Positions 22,291 through 31,910 of a DNA stretch of 32,772 nucleotides are shown here, piece by piece; position 1 is the stretch's first letter, and each line of letters opens with the position of its first letter. A model generated the notes under the pieces. The model did no database searches, had not been told where the DNA came from, and saw only the letters and a program-made list of their open reading frames with translations. This DNA is from Acanthamoeba sp. SK_2022b (lineage: Eukaryota > Discosea > Longamoebia > Acanthamoebidae): the NCBI GenBank assembly GCA_027943245.1, contig JANDJZ010000500.1, forward strand, positions 1 through 32,772. Direction: 5' to 3'. The translations under genes and the position numbers were made by a program.

Positions 22291-23356
22291 TCAGCTGGCC
22301 TTGTGGAACCCACGCCAGATTTGGAAGCCTGTAACACGTAGAGCCAGAGTGAGTAACCGGACTGTACTGACGTTCTATGTGTCTCTCTACGTGCGAGGTG
22401 GTGGAGGGTGGCGACGCACCTCCGGTGACGGCGTTGATCACACCAAAGAGGCCGACCCATTGGGACGACCAGGTGGAGTTGGGGAAGCAGAAGTAGATCG
22501 CCAGCTGCATATCAGCAAGGTTTCTAATCAGGCTCAGCTTGTTGTTGAAGATCTCCTCGTCTGTAGCTGCAAGAGCAGACGCCGACGCCTTGGCCGTTGC
22601 GCTGTCACGCAGCACCTGCTGCTCCAAACGAAGGCGCTGTTGTCTGCGCAACCGAAAATCAGAGAGCATGTGCGCGCGTGAGAAGAGCCGTCCTCGCCCG
22701 ATCGCCAACGAAAAATGAAACGTACTGGAGCTTGAGATAGGTCTTGATGTCGTAGGCGATGTAGACGATCATCGACACGAACCACGTCCATGATCCCACA
22801 AGCTCCTCCCTGGCCACACGAGCGCAATTGTGGTCAAGGCAAGCTGGCAATAATAGTAGTGGTAATAAAAAACACACAAAAATATAATAATCCAGATCAT
22901 ATAAAATCTAGCTATCGTAGTCGCGCGAACGAGGAGAGAAAGTCGTTACCAGAAGTAGTTGGTCTCTGGGCTGAGCTTGATGAAGTTGTATTTGGCGGCG
23001 TAGGTGAGGTTGTCCGACACGTAGTAGAGCATGTCGCCCACGTTGGCCACTACGAGCAAGAAGCGGAACAGGTCGCTCTCGCGGTCTTTCGTCCTCGGGT
23101 CAGGGAACACGAGTTGGTAGATTGAGGGGACAGAGTTGAGAAAGGAGAAGAATCGGCCCACCCTCCGGCTGTTTCCGATCGCCTGTCTGAACGACTCTAT
23201 TTGGTCAGCCCGCTCCTTCTTGCCCTTGTTCTGCAAATGCCATATCAAAATGCGTGACGCGTAGTGCAGCGTTTTGGCGACCTTGTCCCGTCCGCTGTGT
23301 GTCGATAGGAGCTTAATCGTAGTGTTGATGTACTTCAAGAAGTTGGGGTCTTGCAT
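22291..23356 (-). CDS. PEX11: Peroxin 11 (peroxisome division and membrane elongation factor)
   Basis: PEX11 proteins bend and elongate the peroxisomal membrane before division. The start MQDPNFLKYINTTIKLL is followed by the family pattern: GRDKVAKTLHYASRILIWHL, then SRRVGRFFSFLNSVPSIYQL, DLFRFLLVVANVGDMLYYV and WTWFVSMIVYIAYDIKTYLK. After a charged region (RLRLEQQVLRD...) comes LADMQLAIYFCFP and the C-terminal segment WVGLFGVINAVTGG. That segment joins across a GGAG/GTGCGT donor to GFQIWRGFHKAS and a stop at 22291-22293. The C-terminal short exon fits the usual end of the family much better than the other frames there. At least four introns are present. It is divergent from the STK19 homologue, with about 210 bp between start codons. 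Confidence 0.88.
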
Positions 23357-23566
23357 TTCTAACACTGCCTGCTGTTTTAATTCAGATTGGCTGTGAGCGG
23401 AGGCGTGAGGTGTTGTCCTGTCTGCGCTGCAAGTTTGAGGCAAAGCGCACAACACCCGAAACCAAAGAAAAGTAACGGGAAACAGACAGTTCCCAAGCGA
23501 TCCTAGAAAATCCTGTGGAGAAATGAACGGGAAATATAAAAAGCCGTGCGGACGGGGCACATCAAG
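23357..23566. promoter_or_regulatory. Divergent promoter region of PEX11 and STK19
   Basis: The 210 bp between the two start codons must hold both promoters and 5' leaders. GAAATATAAAAAGC at about 23531-23544 is a TATA-like string roughly 25-35 bp before the plus-strand ATG. Confidence 0.45.
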
Positions 23567-24837
23567 ATGAAGAGGAAGACACCTGCTGTACTCCCCAGCC
23601 TCTACCACTCACCACGAGCACGTGGACGAGTGCGCAGCATGCATGTTGGTGCAGAAGCCGGGGCAGCAGCCCAGCTTGAAGGTGTTCATCATCATCATTT
23701 CCCCCCTTGGTGTCCTTCCCTTTGCCTCTTGGACCCACCGCAAGCTTGGGGATTTCCCACTCACCATACGCTTCTGCAGCACTTCCCTCCGACGTTGAAC
23801 TTGGCTTGCAGGTGTTGCGCACACAGTTCCCCGAATTCAAGAAGAGCAGGGTCTCAGTCCCCATCATTCTCATGAATCAGCTCTATGCCATTGTCAGCGA
23901 TCGCACCCAGGTCGACCGAGAGTTGGTATGATCAGTTTCGCTCACACCCAGCCAATGCCAACCGCCTCACGCCTTTCTCGTGGGCCTTTGCACCACTCAA
24001 GGACCAACTGAAGCGCGTTGGCAAGATCCGGAGCTTCAAGGTGCATGTCAAGACCAACGAGTTCGCAGTGCTGTTTGTAGAGGACTATCGCGCTCAGATC
24101 GCAGCCGAACGGCGACAGCTGGTGGCCAACCATAAGGAGGACTCGCCTATCTTTGGTACGTGATGTTGTTGCCCGCGCTCTTTGAAGGTAACGCCTATCT
24201 GTGCTTATCGGGGAGTGGCCTTCTTCCTGCTGTTGCGCAGACACATTTGTAAATACTGTCCTACCGGCTACGCAGACTGACGAGTACATCCCAAAGGAGC
24301 GTCTCGTCGAGCTCCTCTTCGCAGACCAGGCAGCCGACGAAGAGCAGATCATGTACGCATCTCTGAGAAGGCGAACCCTGCTGGCTGCCGCTGCTCTCCT
24401 TTAACGCTGTTGTGCGCTGGTGGGGCTAATCTTCGAGCAGGATACTCGTCAACGCTGGCGTGCTCATTCGGGACATGCGGGTGGAGGTGGAGGGGGAGGG
24501 GTTCTGGTTCTCCGTGCCCAACATCGGCGCCTTCATGAAGAGCTGCGTCAAGGGCCGACAAGAGGTAGTCGCCATCCTCAAGCGACAGAAGCACAAAGAA
24601 CTGCTACAGGAGGACCTGGAACAGAAGAGGCTCCGCTACTCGACTCTCGGGCCATTGTTTCATATTCGCGATTTGGTGGGCCAGGGCGTGCTGGAAAGGT
24701 ACGCACCTCCGCTTGCTACATGCGCATTCAAAAGTGATACTGTTCTTAACCACGAGGTTGTGTGCCTGAGACTTACCACACACATACACAACAGTGTTTC
24801 TACCACTGCAGGCCCGCTGGTCCGTCTCATAAGGTGA
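23567..24837 (+). CDS. STK19: STK19 (G11) homologue, winged-helix nuclear protein
   Basis: Matches human STK19 along its length: PIILMNQLYAIVSDRTQVDR, then KRVGKIRSFKVH..., AVLFVEDYR, DTFVNTVLPA, LVNAGVLIRDM, FWFSVPNIGAFMK, CVKGRQEVVAILKRQKHKEL, and a last exon giving SVSTTAGPLVRLIR. STK19 was first described as a kinase, but it has no kinase motifs. It is now understood as a winged-helix DNA-binding protein acting in transcription-coupled repair. No kinase motif is visible here either. Proposed exons: 23567-23681, 23780-23927, about 24001-24157, 24240-24354, about 24441-24698 and 24799-24837. All have GT-AG ends and keep phase. The start MKRKTPAVLPSL rests on a phase match across intron 1 and is less certain. 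Confidence 0.87.
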
Positions 24838-24858
24838 GAGCAACGTGTCAGGGAGGCG

Positions 24859-24864
24859 AATAAA
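24859..24864 (+). terminator. Probable poly(A) signal of STK19
   Basis: AATAAA 21 nt after the stop codon, partly repeated as TAAATAA. It lies in the 50 bp between the convergent STK19 and MOCS2B genes. Confidence 0.45.
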
Positions 24865-24887
24865 TAAGGCTCTATTTACTGAGGGCG

Positions 24888-25454
24888 TCATGGGGTCTCG
24901 CCGCTCTTGTCGGTGCCGGTGCCGGTGGTGTGCGAGTGAGAGGCGTGGTTGTGGTGATGGCCGTGATGGTGGTCGTCTGAGGAAGCCTCCTTTCGTCCTC
25001 GGTGGGGACCGCTGTGGCAGCACTCCACGTTCTCCTTCCACACGCCGCCCTCCTCGTAGAACTCCTTCTTCCAGATAGGCACCACGGCCTTGATCTCGTC
25101 AATGGCGTAGTGCACTGCCTCGAGGGAGTCGGTGCGGTGTGGCGAGGAGATGGCGATGACGACGCTGGCCTCGCCAATGTCTACCTTTCCGATGCGGTGC
25201 GCGAGCGCCACCTTGAGCACGTCGGGCCACTTCTGCCGCACCTGCTGGGCAATCTTGTGTAGCTCCTTCTCGGCCATCGGTTTGTAGGCCTCGTACTCTA
25301 GGTGCACCACCTTCTTGCCCTGGAAGTTGTCACGCGTCGTGCCCGAGAAGGTGGATATGGCACCCGCCTTGGGTGAGCCCGCGAACGCGACGAGGCGGTC
25401 GAGGCCGAGGGGCGCCTCCGTCACCTCCACAAAATCGATCGCTTCTTGTTGCAT
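24888..25454 (-). CDS. MOCS2B: Molybdopterin synthase large subunit (MoaE/MOCS2B)
   Basis: Together with MOCS2A it turns cyclic pyranopterin monophosphate into molybdopterin by inserting two sulfurs. Family landmarks: GAISTFSGTTRDN (with the conserved Arg), VVHLEYEAYKPMAEKEL, ALAHRIGKVDIGEASVVIA, SSPHRTDSLEAVHYAIDEIK and VPIWKKE. The two lysines seven residues apart in EIKAVVPIWK match the catalytic pair of bacterial MoaE (K119 and K126). The C-terminus has an added tail of about 35 residues with many histidines (DDHHHGHHHNHASHSH), not usual in the family. The start MQQEAIDF lies 7 nt after the MOCS2A stop. Earlier in-frame codons exist but contain no ATG. No introns. Confidence 0.93.
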   Translation of the reverse strand: MQQEAIDFVEVTEAPLGLDRLVAFAGSPKAGAISTFSGTTRDNFQGKKVVHLEYEAYKPMAEKELHKIAQQVRQKWPDVLKVALAHRIGKVDIGEASVVIAISSPHRTDSLEAVHYAIDEIKAVVPIWKKEFYEEGGVWKENVECCHSGPHRGRKEASSDDHHHGHHHNHASHSHTTGTGTDKSGETP

Positions 25455-25461
25455 CTCTGTT

Positions 25462-25713
25462 TTAACCTCCGCTAATGGGTGGAATGACAGCGATTTCGTC
25501 ACCCTCCTTAAGCTCGACGGGGAATTCGGGATCGATGTACTCCTGATTTACTGCGAGTACCGCGCTTTGGAAGATGGCACCTAATCCGGGGTACAGCTCG
25601 ATGAGTTTCGCGATGAGTGCGTTGGTTTTGAGCCCTTCTGCAACCGTCAGCTCCTTCTCAGGCACTCCTGTGGCGTCCTTGCTCGCCGCAAAGAACAGGC
25701 AGTTAACTCTCAT
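25462..25713 (-). CDS. MOCS2A: Molybdopterin synthase small subunit (MoaD/MOCS2A)
   Basis: The sulfur carrier of molybdopterin synthase. It is 83 residues with a beta-grasp ubiquitin-like fold. It opens MRVNCLFFAASKDATGV, has the family string VAEGLKTNALIAKLIELYP and ends DEIAVIPPISGG. The final Gly-Gly is the site that is adenylated and turned into a thiocarboxylate by the MOCS3/MoeB enzyme. It has no introns and is followed 7 nt later by the MOCS2B start codon on the same strand, so both are probably made from one mRNA, as in animals. Its start codon faces MOCS1 across 129 bp. Confidence 0.94.
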   Translation of the reverse strand: MRVNCLFFAASKDATGVPEKELTVAEGLKTNALIAKLIELYPGLGAIFQSAVLAVNQEYIDPEFPVELKEGDEIAVIPPISGG

Positions 25714-25842
25714 GCGTGTGCCCTCGCACGCTTTGTGATAGTCTCAAACGAAAAAGGTTTTCCGTGTCGGCGACAAGGTTTTTCCCTCTCGGCTTGAATA
25801 GTCCCGGCTTGGTCGCACCTTCGAAGCCCGCAAAGCTACAAG
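25714..25842. promoter_or_regulatory. Shared promoter region between MOCS2 and MOCS1
   Basis: Only 129 bp separate the divergent start codons of MOCS2A and MOCS1A, both in molybdenum-cofactor synthesis. A shared bidirectional promoter is likely from the spacing. I see no specific element. Confidence 0.5.
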
Positions 25843-27305
25843 ATGATGAACGGGAGGCGAGGCGGATTCGCCTGTGCCAAGCAGCACGGTCTGCGATGTG
25901 CAAGTGAGCACGTATGTACGCCTTTAAATTCATTCTTCGATCTTTTATTATTAAAAACTGAGATTAATTGATGAGATTGATCGATGTGCAGGGGTCGAGG
26001 AGACTGTTTTCGGCAGAAGCTGCCGCGATTCGCGTACACAAGCAAGAGGAGCCTGCCGTTTCAACTGCCATGAGCGCACCACAGACGGATTCCATTCTGA
26101 GGGATAACTTCAATCGGCATCACAATTACCTGCGCATCTCACTAACGGAACGATGTATCCTCTCCCATCACGCACCTGCTCTTGCGTGATCTTCGTAGAC
26201 TGCTGACAACGTGCGGCCCGTGCCGCTTGTTGGTAACACAGGCAACCTTCGGTGCATGTACTGCATGCCGGAGGAGGGCATCGACCTGCAGTCCAACGAC
26301 AAGATGCTCACCAAAGACGAGATCGTGCGCGTGGCACGACTGTTCGTCGATGCCGGTGTAGACAAGATCCGGTTCACCGGAGGCGAGCCACTGGTGCCTG
26401 CTCCATCCTCTCTCTCTCTCTCTCTCTCCCCTCGCTTACCGCTTCTTCTACTGCGACTTTGTCTGCGCGCTTTCGTGCTCATCGGCGCGCCTAATATTAT
26501 TGTTGCCGTTTTGCCTTTGTAGGTGAGGAAGGACGTAGAGGAGATCGTAAGCGAGGTCGGTGCATTGCCGCTGCGAGCAATGGCGATGACGACGAATGCG
26601 ATCACGCTGGCGCGCAAGCTGCCCAACCTGCGTAAGGCGGGCCTAAACCAACTGAACATCAGCCTGGACACGCTCGACAGCGAGAAGTTTACGCAGATCA
26701 CGAGGCGAAAGGGCTGGGAGAAGGTGATGGAGGCGATCGACATGGCGGTGGACTATGGCTATAATCCGCTCAAGATCAACTGCGTGGTGATGCGAGGGGT
26801 GAACGACAACGAAATCGTCGACTTTGTGAAACTGACGAGGGACAAGCCGATCCAGGTGCGCTTCATCGAGTACATGCCCTTCGACGGCAACCGGTGGAAC
26901 GATCAGAAGTTCCTATCCTACAAGGAGATGATCGAGATCATAAAGCGCGACTTTGGCAACGAATTCCTCCGCTTGCCCGACCCGACACCTAACGAGACGG
27001 CCAAGACCTGGTCGATCCCGGGCTTCGCCGGCAGCGTTGGCTTCATCACGTCCATGAGCGACCACTTCTGCGGCTCGTGCAACCGACTGCGCATCACCGC
27101 CGACGGCAATCTCAAGGTGTGCCTCTTCGGTTCCTCCGAGGTCTCCTTGCGCGACGCCATGCGAGTGGGCTACGCCACCGACGCCCAGCTGTCCCGCCTG
27201 ATCGACTCGGCCGTCAAGCGAAAGAAGGAGCACCATGGAGGTATGTATGACATGTACGACATCGCCAAAAATAAGAACCGTCCTATGATCCTCATAGGCG
27301 GCTGA
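25843..27305 (+). CDS. MOCS1: Radical-SAM GTP 3',8-cyclase (MoaA/MOCS1A), mitochondrial
   Basis: Catalyses the first step of molybdenum-cofactor synthesis, rearranging GTP to 3',8-cH2GTP. Exon 1 (25843-25911) and the start of exon 2 (25992) give an Arg/Ala-rich presequence with [10 protein letters not shown], a typical mitochondrial cleavage context. The radical-SAM motif C-x3-C-x2-C ([13 protein letters not shown]) is formed across intron 26153-26246. FTGGEPL follows, then, after intron 26392-26522, VRKDVEE. The C-terminal cluster motif C-x2-C-x13-C is present (FCGSCNRL...KVCLFG). The protein ends [10 protein letters not shown], and the Gly-Gly is needed for activity in MoaA. A strong donor (G|GTATGT at 27240-27241) lies inside the last exon. 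Using it replaces the last 22 residues including Gly-Gly and joins the frame to MOCS1B. Confidence 0.94.
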
Positions 27306-27662
27306 GAGCCGATGGAGAGCGATTTTTAGTGATAGAGACAGAGATATGAGGATGGCTTGAGAGACAGATAGACGGTGGCGATGAGATGGACCTGCTGTGG
27401 CCTTCCGCCCGCTCCATGCTCGTTCGCGTTCTATCAACCCATCTACCCCCATCCTCACCTATTTATTCAGCACTCGCGACGTGCTGCTGTAATTACTCTC
27501 CACTTCCTCACCACAAATTAAAGTGCGCGTTCACGCTCTACATATGCACCGCACCCACCCACCTTCCTCTCCCCAATCACCTCCTCGCTCACCCATTCCT
27601 CCTCCATGCGCTGCGTCCGAGTTGTCATCTCCCGCTCTCACCTTTTGCATTCGCCGATCCAG
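27306..27662 (+). other. Region between the MOCS1A stop and the MOCS1B exon, probably alternative intron
   Basis: About 360 bp with no recognisable domain, pyrimidine-rich toward the right. One frame stays open from an ATG at 27386 into MOCS1B and could give a short Arg/Leu leader, but its composition is not convincingly coding. I read it as the 3' part of an intron (27241 to 27662 or 27665) that is retained in MOCS1A messages. Confidence 0.6.
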
Positions 27663-28375
27663 CAGCTGAAGCAGCCAGCGGACTGACCCACGTCGATACC
27701 AAGACCAACACGCCTACGATGGTCGACGTCAGCGCCAAGCAGGTGCGCAAAGCTTCGCTCCTGGGCCGTTTGCTTATTGGCTTAGGTGGGTTGACATGTT
27801 CGGTTGCCACGTCTCAGGTGACCAAGCGCACGGCGCTCGCGCGATCCTTTGTGCGTCTGCCCGCGGCCGTGCTCAAGGCGCTGAGCGGCGGAGAGATCGC
27901 TAGTCCCAAGGGACCCGTGTTTGCGACTGCGATCGTGGCTGGCACCATGGGGGTCAAGAAGACGAGCGAGCTCATTCCCTTCTGTCACCCACTGCCGATC
28001 GAGGGGTGCAAGATCTCCATCAAGATGGAGGACGAGGGCACTCCGGCAGCGACCGCCACCAAGGTGCAGACAGAGACAGGTGGCAAGCGGGTTGTGATCG
28101 ACTGTGAGGTGAGCCTGCACCACAAGACTGGAGTGGAGATGGAGGCTCTGACAGGCGCCAGCGTCGCCGCGCTCACGATCTACGACATGTGCAAGGCCCT
28201 CTCCCACGACATCGTCATCGAGGAGACGCGTCTAGTTTCCAAGACCGGTGGCAAGAGCGACTACGGCTCAGCCTCCGCCGATCAGGCCTCTCCGCTTCAA
28301 TCGGGCACATCGAACGACACCAGGGACCAACACCAGAAGACCACATCGAGAAAGAGGAGCAAGAAGGCCGCCTAA
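27663..28375 (+). CDS. MOCS1: Cyclic pyranopterin monophosphate synthase (MoaC/MOCS1B)
   Basis: Converts 3',8-cH2GTP to cyclic pyranopterin monophosphate. MoaC landmarks: LTHVDTKTNTPTMVDVSAKQ, then after an intron (about 27742-27818) VTKRTALARSFVRLP, GTMGVKKTSELIPFCHPLPI, CEVSLHHKTGVEMEALTGAS and VAALTIYDMCKALSHDI. The HPLPI and Lys-rich active-site regions are intact. The tail (about 50 residues, ending TTSRKRSKKAA) is extra and basic. No convincing start codon lies directly before the domain. The upstream acceptor is a tandem CAGCAG (27660-27665), and either AG keeps the frame when joined to the MOCS1A donor at 27240. I therefore treat this as the second half of MOCS1 rather than an independent gene. 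Confidence 0.9.
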
Positions 28376-28491
28376 CGCACGAGAATTGGCGCAGCTTCTT
28401 CTCCCCACAAAAATGCAATTTCAGAGCATGTTCGAACATTTCTCTTTGTCTTTCCAGCGCCAAGACCAGCAGCACAAACAGAGGCGAAGAG

Positions 28492-31010
28492 ATGAACCCA
28501 CCCCCTGGTTATCCTGGAGGGCCTTTCCCTGGCATGCCCGGCTTGGGCATGCCGCCAATGGGCTATCCGGGCGCACCACCGATGGGCTATCCTATGGGCA
28601 TGCCCCCACCGGGTTACCCCTACGGCGTGCCCCCAATGGGTGCGCTACCTGCCATCTCGATCAAATTCAATCTAATTTTGAATTCAAGCTCACAATTTTG
28701 CGCTTCATGATCGATCTACAGGTCGTCCCCCCTATATGGGTGGTCCACCTCCTTACCCTATGCCGGGGATGCCTCCCGGCATGCCGCCTGGCATGCCTCC
28801 TGTTCGGCCTGGTGTACCTCCAGTGCACGTATCTCTACCGCCAGGAGCCCAGGGTGGAGGTGTGCCTCTCCCCTTTGTCCCGCCTGGTGGAGCGCTCCCC
28901 GTGCGCGTCGGCGCCACAATCTCGGCCCCTCCTCGGCTCCTCGGCGTGGAAACGACGGTCTACGTGGGTCGCATCCCAGCGAGCGCCACCGACGATTTCA
29001 TCGAGCGTCTGCTGCAGCAGTGCGGCAAGGTGGCCAATTGGAAGCGTATGATGGATCCCATCAGCAACACCCCGCGTCCCTTCGGCTTCGCGCGCTTCGA
29101 GAACGAGGAGGGCGCCCTGCGAGCCCTGCGTTTGCTAAGTAATCTTGAAATCGATGGAAGTCAACTGCTGCTGAACGTGGACGACAAGACCAGGGAGGCG
29201 CTCGACCGCTACCAGAAGAACAAGGCCGCCATAGCCAACATCAAGCAGCAGCAGCAGCAGCAGCAGCAGCAAGAGAAGCAGCAGCCGCCCCCAGACGCCA
29301 ACGGTGCACCTGCTGATGGGGAGCCGACCTCGGAGGAGCCCGCTGCCGCTGTCGACAAGCCGAGCGAAGAGGCCGCTCCCGTAGAGAAGGAGGAAGAAGA
29401 CCTCCCGGATGAAGCCATCCTGGCGAAGATCAAGGCACTCCTATCCGACAAGAAGGCCGGCGACTTCCTCAAGGGCATGGAGACGTCGGACGAGGGCGAA
29501 GGCTCTGAAGCGGCGAGGAGAGAGGAGGAGCGGCAGGCCAGCAGCAGCTGGGACAAAGAACTGGAGCGAGAGCGAAGGGAGCGGGAGAAGGAGAGAGCCA
29601 AGGAGCGGGAGCGGCGGCGAGCGGAAAGGGAGCGAGAGGCGAGGAAGCGCGAGAGGGACGAGCGAGAGTATCGCGAGATGGAGAAGGAATGGGAAACGCG
29701 CGAGCGAGAGAAGGAGAGGCTGCGCGAGCGGCGGGAGCGCGAGGAGAAGAAGGAGCGCGAATGGCAAATCGAGAAGGAGCTCAACTACGACGAAGAGGAG
29801 GATAGAAAGCGACGAAAGGCCGGCAAGAGGCGGAAGGACAGGGAGAGGGAGGAGCAGGACGACGAGGACGACCGGCGGAGGGAGGTCGAGGAGGAGCAGG
29901 CGCGCATCGAAGAGGAGCGGCGAAGGCAGGAGGAGCTGCAGCGACGACAGGAGGAGGCCGAGGCCTACAGGAGCTCCGCGGCCGAGGCGAGTGAGCAGCA
30001 GCACCCGGGCGCCAAGAGAAGCTACGACGCTTCGTTTGCCGATGACACGGAGAACGGGCTCACGCCCATCTCTCCCGATTCCTCCGAGCAAAGGTGCCTT
30101 GTGCCTCCTCTCGTGGCGCCCGTTTCGGTCCTCCGGTGAGCTAACGGCAGCTGCTGACTGTTCTTGGGGGGGGGGTTGGTTCAGGGTCAAGCTGGGCCTC
30201 CGCATCTCGGCGCCCACCATCAAGAAGCCCACGAAACTCGGCGTGACTCCCGGGTTCAATCCCGACGAGGAGCAGAATCCGCTCACGAACCCCAAGCGGA
30301 AGAAGCTCGTCCCGCTGGAGCCCATGCGGACCGAGGAACAGATCAAGAAGGAGCGAGAGGAGGAGGCCAAGCAGATCGTAGCCATGATCCCTGCCGGCAA
30401 GGACGACCTCTTCAACTTCCAGCTCAACTGGGACATCGTCGATGAGGTATGCACGGCCCTTGGGAAACAGAGGGGAGGGGTTGGCCCTGGGTCCCTGGGG
30501 CAAGCACTCACGCATGCGCGTTGCAGGCGGAGATCGTTCCGAAGAAGATGAAGCCGTGGGTCACCAAGAAGATCGTGGAGTATCTGGGCGAGGAGGAGGC
30601 CACCTTGATCGAGTTCGTCCTGGCCAAGATGTCCAACCACATGGCCCCTCAGGAGATTCTGGACCAGCTCGCCTTCGTGCTCGAGGACGAAGCCGAAGTC
30701 TTCGTGATCAAGCTCTGGCGGTACCTTTCTCTCCGCCCATCTCCCTCCCTCGTTTTATTGTGTTGCCTCTCCAAGACCGGTTGCCATCGCTCTACCCCTC
30801 CCCCCCTCTCCATCCGCTCCGCCTTTTCCAGAGAGGGGGGTTTCCTTGTGCTTCCCTTGCCCCCCCCCCCACCTACTTCCAATTCTATCTCGCCGCTTGG
30901 TTTCATCGCGCTCTCTTTCTTTCCCTCTCTTTCTTCGATGCAGGATGCTCATTTTCGAGATGATCCGGGCTCAGAAGGCCAAGGAGCGAGGGGTGAACAT
31001 CGCCGCCTAA
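28492..31010 (+). CDS. RBM25: RBM25-like splicing factor (RRM + RE-rich region + PWI domain)
   Basis: RBM25 is a U1 snRNP-associated nuclear protein that promotes use of weak 5' splice sites. The start MNPPPGYPGGPFPG opens a Met/Pro/Gly-rich region of about 140 residues, as in human RBM25. The RRM follows (TTVYVGRIPASATDDFIERL, RPFGFARFENEEGALRAL). A polyglutamine run (about 29245-29272) and acidic stretch lead to a long Arg/Glu-rich helical block (about 29560-29960). The C-terminal PWI domain reads DLFNFQLNWDIVDE, KKMKPWVTKKIVEYLGEEE, then RMLIFEMIRAQK and a stop at 31008-31010. Introns: 28640-28721, about 30093-30184, 30448-30527 and about 30721-30953, all GT-AG and in phase. The last one has long C-runs. 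Confidence 0.92.
29245..29272 (+). repeat. (CAG)n polyglutamine tract in RBM25
   Basis: About nine CAG codons in frame between the RRM and the Arg/Glu-rich block, giving a glutamine run. Confidence 0.85.
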
Positions 31011-31910
31011 GCCCGAGAGCCCTCCATCTCTCGTCCCCCACGACGGATGGTATGCTTTTTCCTCTCCGCGTGACGCCAAGGAGCCAGGTCCACCACACAC
31101 ACGCGCGCGTGGGATTTTCACTTTCCATCATCCTGGGGGCACTTTCAGTTCCACCCATCCGTTCAACCACCCGTTCATCCATCCGTTACGGGCCACCACC
31201 GACCAATAAATGTTTATTGTGCGTATGTGTGGCACCCCACCTCTGTTCGTCTTGTTCCCTCTCCCACATACATACACGGCCCGTGCTCTGTTTTCTGTGG
31301 CGAAGCAGTCTGCACCCGGCCACCCCACCGACCCGAGCTCCCCCGCGTTATGCTCGCAATGGTGCAGCAGCAACCGTACATCACCATGCCTCTTATTGGC
31401 GCAGAGTTGCTGCTTGCACCTAGTGCAGTGTGTGCATTCTGCCTCGCCCACTTCTCCCCTCACCTCTCTCCCAAACCATTGCTAGAAAACAGGGGTCGAG
31501 CCCATCCGTGGTCCACCCGGTACGCCCCTCCTTGAAAGTGCATGAAATGGGGGGGGGGGGTATGGTCTTGGCTTTCCGTGACCGCCTTACCAAATACCGT
31601 CAATCGAGGTCAAATAAAGCAACCAAACACCGAAACAAAAAATTATACAAAAAAGAACGCTTTTTGTGTCCCTGACCGCTGGTGGGACGGTTAAAGACCA
31701 AACTGACAAAAACGATCCGTAAGGAGAGAGCCTCAAACGCAACCCTCATCCCTCTCCTTCGTTCTCGAACAAGCAGAGACAGAGGAAAGCAGAACGACAA
31801 CATACAAAGTCTCCTCGCCGCGTAGTGTACCGCCAAAATGTTCGTTGACAAAAGTACTGCGACCATCTAGATCGACCTCCCCGCTAATCTGTGGTTTTCT
31901 TCGCTTCCAG
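31011..31910 (+). other. Intergenic region with RBM25 3' end and EVH1-gene leader
   Basis: About 900 bp with no convincing coding exon. AATAAA at 31205-31210, followed by a GT-rich stretch, is a likely RBM25 poly(A) site. A G-run (10 G) lies near 31551-31560. A CGCCAAAATG context at 31831-31840 looks like a start codon but does not join the next exon in phase. Confidence 0.5.
31205..31210 (+). terminator. Probable poly(A) signal of RBM25
   Basis: AATAAA about 195 nt after the stop codon, followed by TGTTTATTGTGCGTATGTGTGG, a GT-rich downstream element. Confidence 0.5.

Noticed and set aside
27386..27662. Independent MOCS1B start at the ATG 27386 with its own leader
   Set aside because: The leader is Pro/Leu/His/Cys-rich and unlike a clear presequence, and its composition looks intronic. 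The phase-perfect splice from 27240 explains the frame better, though this is not excluded.
29209..30640. Minus-strand Ser/Arg-rich and Leu-rich open frames opposite RBM25
   Set aside because: They are antisense shadows of the Arg/Glu-rich block of RBM25, which has clear RRM and PWI domains on the plus strand.
31838..31870. ATG in a good context (CGCCAAAATG) as start of the EVH1 gene
   Set aside because: The frame stops at TAG after ten codons. The two GT donors in it leave phase 0 or 1, while the exon at 31911 needs phase 2. The true first exon is not identified.
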